From: Dyella silvae
Lineage (GTDB): Bacteria > Pseudomonadota > Gammaproteobacteria > Xanthomonadales > Rhodanobacteraceae
Assembly: GCF_026421305.1 (NCBI RefSeq)
Contig: NZ_JAPJBQ010000002.1
Coordinates: 849,375-913,374 of the forward strand
DNA: 64,000 nt
Direction: 5' to 3'
This document shows, one piece after another, positions 52,827-61,255 of the stretch. Under the pieces are notes generated by a model. It did not search any database. It had not been told where the DNA came from and saw only the letters and a list, made by a program, of their open reading frames with translations. The translations under genes and the position numbers were made by a program. Within the stretch, counting starts at the first letter, position 1. Every line of letters starts with the position of its first letter.

Positions 52827-53818
52827 ATGTACGAGCATTCGAACTTCATGACGACAATCGTCGTCCACCTGCCGACAGTCTCATCGGCATCGTGCAGCGC
52901 GGTCTGCGTATGCAGCCCAAGCGTTTGCCATCGTGGTTGTTCTACGACGAGCGTGGTTCTCAACTATTTGAGGCCATCTGCGAGCAGCCGGAGTATTACC
53001 TCACGCGTTGCGAAATCGACCTGATGTCCGTGCATGCGGGCGAGATGGCGCGAGCGCTGGGCGAGGATGTGCGGCTGGTAGAATACGGCAGCGGTAGCGG
53101 TGTGAAAACACGCATGCTGCTGGAGCACCTGCGCACACCGGTGTCCTATGTGCCGGTGGAAATTTCGCCTGAGCCACTGCGCCGCTGTGTCCAGGACCTT
53201 GCTGAAGTGTTCCCCGCGCTGCCGGTACAGCCCTTGCTGGGGGATTTCACCCGGCCACTGCGGTTGCCGATTCCTCCGCGCGTGCCGCGGCACACGGTGT
53301 TGTATTTCCCCGGTTCCACCATTGGCAACTTCGAGGCGCGCGAGGCGGCGGAGCTGTTGCGCAAAATGCGCGCTGAGATGGGTGACAACGGCGGCATCCT
53401 TATCGGTGCGGACCTGAAGAAAGACGTCGCGACCATCGAGGCTGCCTACAACGACCGCGCAGGCGTCACGGCCGAGTTCACTCTGAACATGCTGGTGCGC
53501 CTCAACCGGGAAATCGGTAGTGACTTCAATATTGGCCAGTTCCGGCATGCGGCGCATTACAACGCCATGGCGGGCCGTATCGAAACCTTCCTGATCAGCA
53601 AGAGCGACCAGAGGGTACGCATCGGCAAGCAGCAGGTGAACTTCGGCTCTGAGGAAGCCATGCAGGTGGAATACAGCTGCAAGTATTCGCACGACGACTT
53701 CGCCACGCTGGCCGGCAAGGCCGGTCTGGACGTGGCGCAGTCATGGACGGACCCTCAGAACATGTTCGCCGTCTATTACCTTGTGCGCGCTGGCGCCAGA
53801 GCGACGCCGCACGGTTGA
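52823..53818 (+). CDS. egtD: L-histidine N(alpha)-methyltransferase EgtD
   Basis: A 331-residue SAM-dependent enzyme that trimethylates histidine to hercynine, the first step of ergothioneine synthesis. Visible features are SWLFYDERGSQLFEAICEQP and YYLTRCEIDLM near the N-terminus, the SAM motif LVEYGSGSGVKTRMLLEHL, and LYFPGSTIGNFEAREAAELL in the middle. The end, SWTDPQNMFAVYYL, is typical. The overlap with egtB means coupled translation. The usual egtA, egtC and egtE of actinobacteria are not here. Confidence 0.97.
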   Translation: MNVRAFELHDDNRRPPADSLIGIVQRGLRMQPKRLPSWLFYDERGSQLFEAICEQPEYYLTRCEIDLMSVHAGEMARALGEDVRLVEYGSGSGVKTRMLLEHLRTPVSYVPVEISPEPLRRCVQDLAEVFPALPVQPLLGDFTRPLRLPIPPRVPRHTVLYFPGSTIGNFEAREAAELLRKMRAEMGDNGGILIGADLKKDVATIEAAYNDRAGVTAEFTLNMLVRLNREIGSDFNIGQFRHAAHYNAMAGRIETFLISKSDQRVRIGKQQVNFGSEEAMQVEYSCKYSHDDFATLAGKAGLDVAQSWTDPQNMFAVYYLVRAGARATPHG

Positions 53819-53829
53819 TCGCCCAGCCC

Positions 53830-54987
53830 TCAGGGGCTGAATACAAGCACCAGAAATACCGCGAACATCGACAGGTGGACGGCGCCTTCCAGCATGGTGG
53901 TGCGCCAGCCCGAGAAGGTTAGCGAGCTCAACACGAGCGTGGAGGCGAGCAGCACGATGCTGGCGGGTGGCAGGCCGAGCACCACCGGCTTGCCGGTGAA
54001 CAGGCCAATGGCGAGTACCGCAGGCACGGTAAGGCCCACCGTGGAGGCCGCGCCGCCGAGGCAGAGGTTGATCGCGCGGGTGAGCTCGTCGCGCCGAATG
54101 GCGATAAGCGCCGAGATGCCTTCCGGTGTGAACACCAGCATGGCAATGATGATGCCGCCCAGCGCATGCGGCGCACCGGTGGCGGCGATGCCGTAGTCCA
54201 GCACCTTGGCCAGGCTCTTGGACAAAATCACGATCGGCAGAATGTTGACCAGCAACAGCAGCACGTGAAACAACAGCTCGCCTTTGCGCGGTTTGCGCGG
54301 CGGCGGCGGCGGGGCTTCCGGCAGATTCATATCCGAATCGGATCGCGGCGCGACAAAGTAGCCCTTGTAGCGGCCCGTCTGCAGCCACAGGAACAGGCCG
54401 TAGAGTGCGATGGTGAGAATCGAGAAGCTGACGGCCTGTATCGATGTCAGCGAGCCGTCGGAGGTTGAGGTCGTGAAGTTGGGTAACACCAGCGCGATGG
54501 TCGCCAGCGGAATGATGACCGCGAGAAACGCCGAAGCACCGTGCAGGTTGAAGGCCTGTTCGTGATGGCGAATGCCGCCGATCAGCAGTCCAAGTCCAAC
54601 GACGCCGTTGAGCACAATCATCAGCACCGCGAACATGGTGTCGCGTGCCAGGGTCGCCGTATCTCCGGCGCCAAGCATCACGGCGGAGATCAGCACCACT
54701 TCGATGAGCACAATCGACAGCGTCAGCACCAGTGTGCCTACCGGTTCGCCGAGCAGGCCGGCGAGTTCTTCCGCTTCGTGCACCACGCCGAACGAGCCCC
54801 ACACGATCACGAAGAACAGCCACGCAAACAGGGACAGGCCGATCTCATGGCGACTCAGGTGCTGCATCCAGTCCGAGCCGAAGATCAGGAACAGGCCGAC
54901 CGTGCCCCAGGCGACGATGGGGCGGATCAGCATCTTGGGCCGAAACTGCCAGCGTCCCTCGGTGGATGACAGTGCGTCGTGCGTCAT
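53830..54987 (-). CDS. ChaA/y4hA-type calcium (sodium)/proton antiporter
   Basis: A 385-residue inner-membrane antiporter with about ten membrane segments in two halves, related to ChaA (COG0387). The cation-binding motifs are AEELAGLLGEPVGTLVLTLS in the first half and TPEGISALIAIRRDELTRAI with CLGGAASTVGLTVPAVLAIG in the second. A Pro-rich cytosolic loop (EAPPPPPRKPRKGE) separates the halves. It probably exports Ca2+ or Na+. AGGAGACC before ATG 54987 decides the start over longer frames. It converges on egtD, with 11 bp between stops. Confidence 0.9.
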   Translation of the reverse strand: MTHDALSSTEGRWQFRPKMLIRPIVAWGTVGLFLIFGSDWMQHLSRHEIGLSLFAWLFFVIVWGSFGVVHEAEELAGLLGEPVGTLVLTLSIVLIEVVLISAVMLGAGDTATLARDTMFAVLMIVLNGVVGLGLLIGGIRHHEQAFNLHGASAFLAVIIPLATIALVLPNFTTSTSDGSLTSIQAVSFSILTIALYGLFLWLQTGRYKGYFVAPRSDSDMNLPEAPPPPPRKPRKGELLFHVLLLLVNILPIVILSKSLAKVLDYGIAATGAPHALGGIIIAMLVFTPEGISALIAIRRDELTRAINLCLGGAASTVGLTVPAVLAIGLFTGKPVVLGLPPASIVLLASTLVLSSLTFSGWRTTMLEGAVHLSMFAVFLVLVFSP

Positions 54988-55205
54988 AAGGTCTCCTGCT
55001 TGCTGAATTGCCGGCCTGGCATCGCCCCGGGTCGCTGGGTTCGCATCGGCTATGGAGGGTGAGAATACCCAGCGGTGGCCACTGGTGTCCTGCGTCGCGT
55101 GTCCACTCTGGCGCATGTCGCGTGGTTGGTCGGTGATTCGACTACCGTCATTGGAGCGCAGGGCTGGTTCTTGGTGTTTCTCCAAGATGCGCTGTGGAGC
55201 CTCAC

Positions 55206-55571
55206 CGTCATCCCGGCGCAGGCCGGGATCCAGTTTCCGCAGTTGTCGGCTGTCGCCTCATGCGATCCCGCCAGCGTGCCGCCTACGCGGCGGGCGTTTC
55301 GACCTCCTGCCTGAGGCCGAGTCACTTTTCTTTTGCTGGCCCACGCACGCGCAGGAGCGCGTGCGAACGGCGAAGCCGGCCCGAAGGGCGTAGGGCAGGA
55401 TGCCCGGAGTCAAAGAAAAGTAACCCAAAGAAAATGGCCTGAAGAGCTGGCAGCATTGCGCAGGGATAAGCCCGAACGCGCGAGGCGCGTTGTTGCTTGG
55501 CAACCTCCGCCGCTACACAGCGGGTACTTCCATGCGCTTCGCAACGCGCCAATGCGAAGAGGACTTAAAGC
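55206..55571. repeat. Long dispersed repeat, copy 2 (inverse orientation, expanded loop)
   Basis: This occupies the middle of the 736-bp gap between genes at 54987 and 55724. It is the inverse of the repeat at 25434-25722. The arms GTCACTTTTCTTTT (55321-55334) and CAAAGAAAAGTAAC (55411-55424) are separated by about 76 bp instead of 8, with an extra hairpin CGCACGCGC/GCGCGTGCG (55344-55365) inside. The GTCATCCCGG...CCGGGATC hairpin marks one end, and GCGCCAATGCGAAGAGG marks the other. Open frames here are spurious. Confidence 0.85.
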
Positions 55572-55633
55572 AGGTAGTCGCTTCGCTCGCCCTTGACCGC
55601 CACCCTGGGCTTTTCGCGAGGCACCCCACTTCG

Positions 55634-55682
55634 CCCTCTCCCCTTCGGGGAGAGGGCCGGGGTGAGGGGCGGGTGCTCGCGA
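55634..55682. repeat. CCCTCTCCCC hairpin repeat
   Basis: CCCTCTCCCC/GGGGAGAGGG form a 10-bp stem with a TTC loop (55634-55656), followed by CCGGGGTGAGGGGCGGGTGC and TCGCGA. The same unit lies at 63785. It is about 40 bp from the mfd stop and may help terminate mfd. Confidence 0.7.
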
Positions 55683-55723
55683 TGAGGCAGCAACGAAGCT
55701 ATGTAAAGCTCGCGGACGGGAGC

Positions 55724-58700
55724 TTAGGCAGGACGCCTCGCCCCCAACTGCACCAGCACTTCCTGCGCGGAACGAATGCGTTCGCTGGCGCCGGGCAGCT
55801 CCAGGTTCACCTTGAGCTTGTCCTGCCCATCCAACTTGTAGACACGTGGCTGGCCCTGGATCAGGCGAATGATCGCCATCGGGTCGACCTCGGGCTTGTC
55901 GCGGAACGTAATACGTCCGCCATTGGCGCCGAAATCGAGCTTGCGGATACCCAGCGGGGTGGCCATCAGCTTCAGGCTGGCAACGGCGAACAGCTGCTTG
56001 GCCGGATCAGGGAGCAGGCCGAAGCGGTCGATCATTTCCACCTGCAGGTCGCGTAGATGGTCGGGGTTACGCGCGCTGGCGATGCGCTTGTACAGCGTCA
56101 AACGCGTATGCACGTCGGGCAGGTAGTCGTCGGGGATCCGCGCCGGCAGGTGCAGTTCCACTTCGGTTTCGTGCTCGCTGCTCAGATCGAAGTCGGGCAG
56201 CTTGCCTGACTTCAGGGCTCGTACCGCACGTTCCAGCAGCTCGGTGTAGAGACCGAAGCCGATCTCCTGGATCTGGCCGGATTGCTCGTCGCCCAATAGC
56301 TCGCCTGCGCCACGAATTTCCAGATCGTGCGTGGCCAGCGTAAAGCCAGCGCCAAGCTCTTCCAGCGAGGCCAGTGCTTCCAGACGTTTTTCGGCATCGG
56401 CCGTCATGGCCTTGCGGTCCGGCACCACCAGATAGGCGTATGCGCGATGGTGCGAACGGCCCACACGCCCGCGCAGCTGATGCAGCTGGGCCAGACCGAA
56501 ACGATCCGCGCGGTTGATGACGATGGTGTTGGCCGTGGGGATGTCGATGCCGGTCTCGATGATGGTGGTGCACACCAGCACGTTGAAACGCTGACGGTGG
56601 AAGTCCGCCATCACGCGTTCGAGTTCGCGCTCGGGCATCTGGCCGTGGGCGATGCTTATGCGCGCTTCAGGAATCAGTTCCTGCAGTTCGCGCGCCGTGC
56701 GCTCGATGGTGTCCACCTCGTTGTGCAGGAAGTACACCTGACCACCGCGCGCCAGCTCGCGCTGGAACGCCTCGCGAATCAGTGCGGGCTCCCATGCGGC
56801 GATAAAGGTGCGCACCGCCATGCGATGCGCGGGCGGCGTGGCGATCAGCGAAAGATCGCGCAGGCCACTCATTGCCATATTGAGCGTGCGGGGAATCGGC
56901 GTAGCGGTCATGGTCAGCAGATCAACTTCCGCGCGCAGCTTCTTCAGTTGTTCCTTCTGGCGCACACCAAAGCGCTGTTCTTCATCCACCACGACCAAGC
57001 CAAGGTTCTTGAACTTGATCTCAGGGGCCAGCAGCTTGTGTGTGCCCACGATGACGTCGATCTGGCCATCGGCCAGGCGCTTGAGTGCGTCGTTCACTTC
57101 CTTGGTGGATTTGAAGCGCGATAGCACGTCGACGCGTACCGGCCAGTCGGCAAAGCGGTCCGCGAAGTTACGGTAATGCTGTTGAGCGAGCAGGGTCGTG
57201 GGCACCAGTACGGCGACCTGGCGGCCCGCGGTGGCTGCCGCAAAAGCCGCGCGCAACGCCACTTCGGTTTTGCCGAAACCCACGTCGCCGCAGATCACGC
57301 GATCCATCGCGCGCGGCGCGGCCAGGTCCTTGAGTACGGAATCGATGGCGTGCAGTTGGTCCGGCGTTTCCTCGAACGGGAAGCTGGCGCCGAACTCCTC
57401 GACAAGTTGACGGTCGATCGGCATCGATTCGCCGCCGCGTGCTTCGCGCTGCGCGTAAATGGCCAGCAGTTCGGCGGCCACGTCGCGAACCTTCTCCGCG
57501 GCTTTGCGGCGCGCGCGTTCCCACGCATCGCCACCCAGCGAGTGCAAAGGAGCGAGTTCCGGCGCGGTGCCGGTATAGCGGCTCACCAGGCCGAGCTGGG
57601 CGACCGGCACGTAGAGCTTGTCGCCCTTGGCGTACTCGATGGTGAGAAACTCACCCTCCATGCCGCCCAGTTCCATCGACACCAGACCCTGGTAGCGGCC
57701 CACGCCGTGGTCGACGTGCACGATGGGCGCGCCGATGGTCAGCTCGGTGAGATCTCGGATGATGCTTTCGGGATCGCGTGCCGCGCCGCGCCGGCGCTTG
57801 CGTTCCGTACGCACGCGCTCGCCGAACAGCTCGCGCTCGGTGAGCACGGTGACTGCAGGTTCGTTGAGCGCGAAGCCTTGTTCGAGACCGGCGATGGTGA
57901 TGGCGAACCGGCGTGGTTCGTCCGTCCCGCTCAGGAAGGCTTGCCATCCATCCACCGTTTCCGGCTTCAGACCCGCACTGGCCAACTGCTCGATCAGCGC
58001 CTCGCGGCGGCCTGCCGAGTCGGCGGTGATGAGTACGCGCCCCGGATAGCTGGTCAGAAAGTGACGCAGCGACGTGCCCGGCTCCTCGCCCTTGCGGTTG
58101 AGCGGCAACTCGGGCGCAGGCTGCGTGCCGACAGACATCGCGTGTTCGTGGCCACCTTCCACCACTTCCACGCGCAAGCGCCTGTTGAGCTGTTCGCGAA
58201 GCAACTCGGTCGGCAGATACAGCTCGGCTGGCGGCAGCACCGGGCGCTCGATATCGTGCGCCCGTTGTTCATAGCGCTCGCCAGTCTGTGTCCAGAACTG
58301 CTCGGCCGATTCCAGCACGCCTTCGGTGAGCAGGAACACGGCGTTGTCGGACAAGTAGTCGAACAGCGTGGCCGTCTGCTCGAAGAACAGCGGCAGGTAA
58401 TACTCGATGCCGCCCGGCGTGACGCCTTCCTTCATGTCCTGGTAGAGCGGGCAGCGGCGCACGTCGATGGGGAAGCGCTCGCGCAGCTGCGTGCGGAAAT
58501 CTTTCGCCGCGTTCTCGGTGAGCGGAAATTCGCGCGCCGGCAGCAGCTCGATGCTCTCCACTTGCTGCTGCGAACGCTGGGTTTCCGGGTCGAAGCTGCG
58601 AATGGACTCCACTTCGTCATCGAACAGCTCGATGCGATACGGCTCGCCGGCGCCCATAGGAAAAATATCGATCAGTGCGCCACGCACGGCGAAGTCGCCC

Positions 58701-59182
58701 GGTTCGGCCACCTGCGGCACGTTGCGGTAACCGGCTGCTTCCAGCCGACGCTGTTCGGCGGCGAGATCCAGCTTCTGTTTCTTTTTCATCACCAGCCCGG
58801 CGCCAGTGATATGGCTGCGCGGCGCAATGCGCTGCATCAGCGTGGCAATGGGCACCACCAGCACGCCGCGTTCGGTGCTGGGCAACTGGTACAGGGTGGC
58901 GACGCGTTGCGAAACGATATCCGGGTGCGGACTGAACACGTCGTAGGGCAGGGTTTCCCAGTCCGGGAAATGCAGCACCGGCAGATTGCCCGCGAATACG
59001 CGCAGTTCGTCCTCCAGCGCATGGGCACGCTGGGTGTCGCGGGTCACCGCAACCAGCAGGCCCTGGTGCGAGCGGGCGGCTTCGGCCACCAGCAGCGCGC
59101 GCGACGAGCCGTGCGGCGACGTCCAGAAACGGCGCTGCTTGGGGGTGGAGGGCAGGGACGGATGAGGAATCGTATTAGCCAT
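55724..59182 (-). CDS. mfd: Transcription-repair coupling factor Mfd
   Basis: A 1152-residue Mfd, close to the E. coli length (1148). It releases RNA polymerase stalled at lesions and recruits UvrA. The UvrB-like N-terminal region (about 1-330), the RNA polymerase interaction domain (VHVDHGVGRYQGLVSMELGG), and the RecG-like translocase motor are visible: Walker A GDVGFGKTEVALRAAF, DEEQRFGVRQKEQL, TATPIPRTLNMAMSGLRDLS and QLRGRVGRSHHRAYAYL. ATG 59182 (MANTIPHPS) is chosen by length; ATG 59206 is in frame. The nested repeat element separates it from the acetyltransferase gene. Confidence 0.98.
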   Translation of the reverse strand: MANTIPHPSLPSTPKQRRFWTSPHGSSRALLVAEAARSHQGLLVAVTRDTQRAHALEDELRVFAGNLPVLHFPDWETLPYDVFSPHPDIVSQRVATLYQLPSTERGVLVVPIATLMQRIAPRSHITGAGLVMKKKQKLDLAAEQRRLEAAGYRNVPQVAEPGDFAVRGALIDIFPMGAGEPYRIELFDDEVESIRSFDPETQRSQQQVESIELLPAREFPLTENAAKDFRTQLRERFPIDVRRCPLYQDMKEGVTPGGIEYYLPLFFEQTATLFDYLSDNAVFLLTEGVLESAEQFWTQTGERYEQRAHDIERPVLPPAELYLPTELLREQLNRRLRVEVVEGGHEHAMSVGTQPAPELPLNRKGEEPGTSLRHFLTSYPGRVLITADSAGRREALIEQLASAGLKPETVDGWQAFLSGTDEPRRFAITIAGLEQGFALNEPAVTVLTERELFGERVRTERKRRRGAARDPESIIRDLTELTIGAPIVHVDHGVGRYQGLVSMELGGMEGEFLTIEYAKGDKLYVPVAQLGLVSRYTGTAPELAPLHSLGGDAWERARRKAAEKVRDVAAELLAIYAQREARGGESMPIDRQLVEEFGASFPFEETPDQLHAIDSVLKDLAAPRAMDRVICGDVGFGKTEVALRAAFAAATAGRQVAVLVPTTLLAQQHYRNFADRFADWPVRVDVLSRFKSTKEVNDALKRLADGQIDVIVGTHKLLAPEIKFKNLGLVVVDEEQRFGVRQKEQLKKLRAEVDLLTMTATPIPRTLNMAMSGLRDLSLIATPPAHRMAVRTFIAAWEPALIREAFQRELARGGQVYFLHNEVDTIERTARELQELIPEARISIAHGQMPERELERVMADFHRQRFNVLVCTTIIETGIDIPTANTIVINRADRFGLAQLHQLRGRVGRSHHRAYAYLVVPDRKAMTADAEKRLEALASLEELGAGFTLATHDLEIRGAGELLGDEQSGQIQEIGFGLYTELLERAVRALKSGKLPDFDLSSEHETEVELHLPARIPDDYLPDVHTRLTLYKRIASARNPDHLRDLQVEMIDRFGLLPDPAKQLFAVASLKLMATPLGIRKLDFGANGGRITFRDKPEVDPMAIIRLIQGQPRVYKLDGQDKLKVNLELPGASERIRSAQEVLVQLGARRPA

Positions 59183-59291
59183 GCGGACGCTGGATTCGAG
59201 GGGCATGGCCTGGCCACACCTGGAAAGCGGGCAAGTGTAACGCGACCGCCCCGGAAGACCGGGGCGGTGGTTCACATCAGCGTGTGGGGCT

Positions 59292-59579
59292 AGGGCAACA
59301 CTGATCAAGTCTCGCCGTCGTCACCGTCCCTGTCTGCCTGCAGATCACAGGGGCGGCGGCGAAGGCAGACTGGCCGTCTGTCGAGTCGACGCCCCGAAGA
59401 GATGCGGGCAGACAGGGACGGCCCCACATAAGCATTTCAATGAAAGGGGTGATGCCTGGAAGGTCCGCAGACGAAGGCGCGCGGCTTGGCAAGACGGCCA
59501 GTCTTCCCTGCGCCGCGCACCTCCGCCTGCGGACCTTCCAGGCATCATGACGACGGCGAGACTTGATCAGTGTTGCCCT
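59292..59579. repeat. Nested inverted-repeat (cloverleaf-like) element, copy 2
   Basis: This element fills the gap between the mfd start and the stop of the acetyltransferase at 59585. Its outer arms are a perfect 32-bp inverted repeat (59292-59323, 59548-59579). Inside are hairpin A (59324-59338 with 59407-59421, perfect, around CAGACTGGCCGTCTG), a CCCC/GGGG-bounded AT-rich linker (59422-59449) and hairpin B (59450-59485 with 59512-59547, three mismatches, all G-U wobbles in minus-strand RNA). Read on the minus strand it matches copy 1 at 2358-2582. Confidence 0.87.
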
Positions 59580-59584
59580 GGCTC

Positions 59585-60199
59585 TCAGAGCTGCAGCGAA
59601 ATCTGCGTCACGCCGGGCTCTTCCGGGATCAGGCGGCGAACGAAGCCCAGGTCCCTGCACAGTTCCAGCATGGGGCGATTTTCCAGAAGCACATAGCCCC
59701 AGATCTCGCTCAGGCCGCGATGGCGGCAATCGTCGACCAGCCGCTGCATCAGCATGGCGCCCAGGCCCTGGCGGGCCCAGTCGTGCTCCACCAGCACGGA
59801 GAACTCCGCGCTATTGGCCACGTCATCGACGTAAATGCGGCCGACGCCACGCAGCTCGGCCGGCTGCACGGTTTCGTCCATCAGCACGAAAGCGGTTTCG
59901 TGCTCGGGGTCGATCCGGCAGAGGCGCTGCGCCATGGGTTCCGGCAGCTCGCACATTGCATGAAGAAAGCGGCGGCGGATGTCTTCCGGCGACAACCGGC
60001 AGAACTGGCGTTTCAGCGCGGCGACGTCACCCGGCTCGATACCACGCAGCCGCAACTCGCGGCCGTCGTGCGTGTGGACCAGCTCACCCTTCGGCCTGGG
60101 CAGCTCGAGCAGCCGCGGACGGGCGAACCGTTCGGTGCTGCGCGGCGGGACCAGGTTGCGCCGGGGCGTGGAGTAGTCGATGGCGGGTGTCATGACCAT
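59585..60199 (-). CDS. GNAT family N-acetyltransferase
   Basis: A 204-residue GNAT acetyltransferase. An N-terminal 40 residues rich in Pro and Arg precede the fold, which begins GRELRLRGIEPGDVAALKRQ. The acetyl-CoA region is EFSVLVEHDWARQGLGAMLM, with QGLG forming motif A, followed by SEIWGYVLLENRPMLELCRD and LGFVRR. It resembles the acetyltransferase domain associated with protein acetyltransferases of the Pat type but lacks the large NDP-forming acyl-CoA synthetase part. ATGs at 60199 and 60193 are both possible. Its stop is 6 bp from the right arm of the nested repeat. Confidence 0.9.
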   Translation of the reverse strand: MVMTPAIDYSTPRRNLVPPRSTERFARPRLLELPRPKGELVHTHDGRELRLRGIEPGDVAALKRQFCRLSPEDIRRRFLHAMCELPEPMAQRLCRIDPEHETAFVLMDETVQPAELRGVGRIYVDDVANSAEFSVLVEHDWARQGLGAMLMQRLVDDCRHRGLSEIWGYVLLENRPMLELCRDLGFVRRLIPEEPGVTQISLQL

Positions 60200-60375
60200 A
60201 CTTTACCGTACTGTGTGCGCCGCAACATGAACAAAAGGCCTTCAATCACAATCACTTTTGCGGCGCTATGTCGCACCGCATGGCGGCCAACCAGGGCTGA
60301 CCCCGCACCACGGAAGGGTGCAGCGGGCAGAATGCGCCAATGCATTCACCGGTACGTTGAGGGAGAGTGAAATTC

Positions 60376-60765
60376 ATGGCCGTTGCGACCAAAGGCATCA
60401 CCCCCGCCCAGCTCGAGGCCCTGTGCGGCCACTGGCCGGGCGTGACACGCGACATCAAGTGGGGAGGCGAGCTGGTCTTCAGTGTGGGCGGCAAGATGTT
60501 CGTGGTCATGCCGGTCGATGGCGGGCGGCTGGCCTTCAAGGTCGAAGACGATCGCTTCCTCGAACTGACCGACCAGCCGGGTATGATCGCCGCCCCTTAT
60601 CTCGCCCGCGCCCGCTGGGTTCAGGTGGTGGAGCCGAAGCGCTTCACCACTGCCGAGTTGTCCGGGCTTATTCGCACGGCCTATGGGCTGATTCGCGCCC
60701 GGCTCACCAAGAAGCTGCAGGCAGAGCTGGGCGAGTGGCCTTCAACCAAGGAACCGCACAAGTGA
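60376..60765 (+). CDS. MmcQ/YjbR family DNA-binding-like protein
   Basis: A 129-residue protein of the MmcQ/YjbR family. Typical elements are ITPAQLEALCGHWPGVTRDI near the N-terminus, VGGKMFVVMPVDGGRLAFKV in the middle, and YLARARWVQVVEPKRFTTAE near the end. The fold has been called a double-wing DNA-binding domain, but the function is not proven. GGGAGAG places the start at ATG 60376; a GTG at 60367 is closer than usual to that site. It overlaps the following VOC gene. Confidence 0.93.
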   Translation: MAVATKGITPAQLEALCGHWPGVTRDIKWGGELVFSVGGKMFVVMPVDGGRLAFKVEDDRFLELTDQPGMIAAPYLARARWVQVVEPKRFTTAELSGLIRTAYGLIRARLTKKLQAELGEWPSTKEPHK

Positions 60766-61157
60766 AGCAATACATCGCCAGCATCGCCCTGGTAGTCGCT
60801 GACTATGACGCCGCCATCGATTGGTATACCCGCGTACTCGGGTTCACCTTGGTCGAGGACACCGACATGGGTGGCGGCAAGCGTTGGGTGGTGGTCGCTC
60901 CGCCGGGCTCGACCGAGACGCGCTTGCTGCTGGCCAAAGCCAGCGCGCCGGAGCAAACCGCACGCGTAGGCGACCAGACGGGCGGCCGGGTGTTTCTGCT
61001 GCTGTATACCGATGACTTCTGGCGCGATTACCGGCGCATGAAGGCGGCTGGCGCGGTGTTCTGCGAAGAGCCTCGCGAGGAGGCCTACGGCACGGTGGTG
61101 GTGTTCCAGGATCTCTACGGCAACAAGTGGGACTTGTTGCAGCCAAAGAGTTCTTGA
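60762..61157 (+). CDS. VOC family protein (glyoxalase/bleomycin resistance type)
   Basis: A 131-residue VOC-fold protein. The first beta-alpha-beta unit is YIASIALVVADYDAAIDWYT with RVLGFTLVEDT, GKRWVVVAPPGSTETRLLLA follows, and the C-terminus GTVVVFQDLYGNKWDLLQPK has the usual metal-ligand Glu/Asp region. The enzyme or binding function is unknown. No ATG is available before residue 35, so GTG 60762, which overlaps the previous stop, is the likely start; this implies translational coupling to the MmcQ/YjbR gene. Confidence 0.9.
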   Translation: MKQYIASIALVVADYDAAIDWYTRVLGFTLVEDTDMGGGKRWVVVAPPGSTETRLLLAKASAPEQTARVGDQTGGRVFLLLYTDDFWRDYRRMKAAGAVFCEEPREEAYGTVVVFQDLYGNKWDLLQPKSS

Positions 61158-61160
61158 CCG

Positions 61161-61240
61161 CTGTAGGAGCACATTCTGTGCGCGCGGGTCGCGTGGATTT
61201 CAGCTTCGGTGGGTTGTTGCGCACAGGATGCGCTCCCACC
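61161..61240. repeat. REP-like repeat pair
   Basis: CTGTAGGAGCACATTCTGTG (61161 onward) and the inverted GCGCACAGGATGCGCTCCCA (61219 onward) form a pair like that at 23049-23184. It separates the VOC gene stop from the convergent CDF transporter stop, where it may also act as a terminator. Confidence 0.8.
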
Positions 61241-61255
61241 GAATGACGGCATGAC

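Noticed and set aside
55050..55603. Several short open frames in the 55-kb repeat region
   Set aside because: They lie in a dispersed repeat and the same peptides appear in the inverse copy at 25.5 kb; repeats of this kind often produce spurious annotations.
57176..59293. A 705-codon open frame antisense to mfd
   Set aside because: It mirrors a highly conserved gene and has the composition of a complementary-strand shadow.
59292..59579. CRISPR or integron attC interpretation of the nested repeat
   Set aside because: There are no repeated spacers. The arms lack the attC core sites, and the perfect 32-bp arms with several inner hairpins do not match that design.
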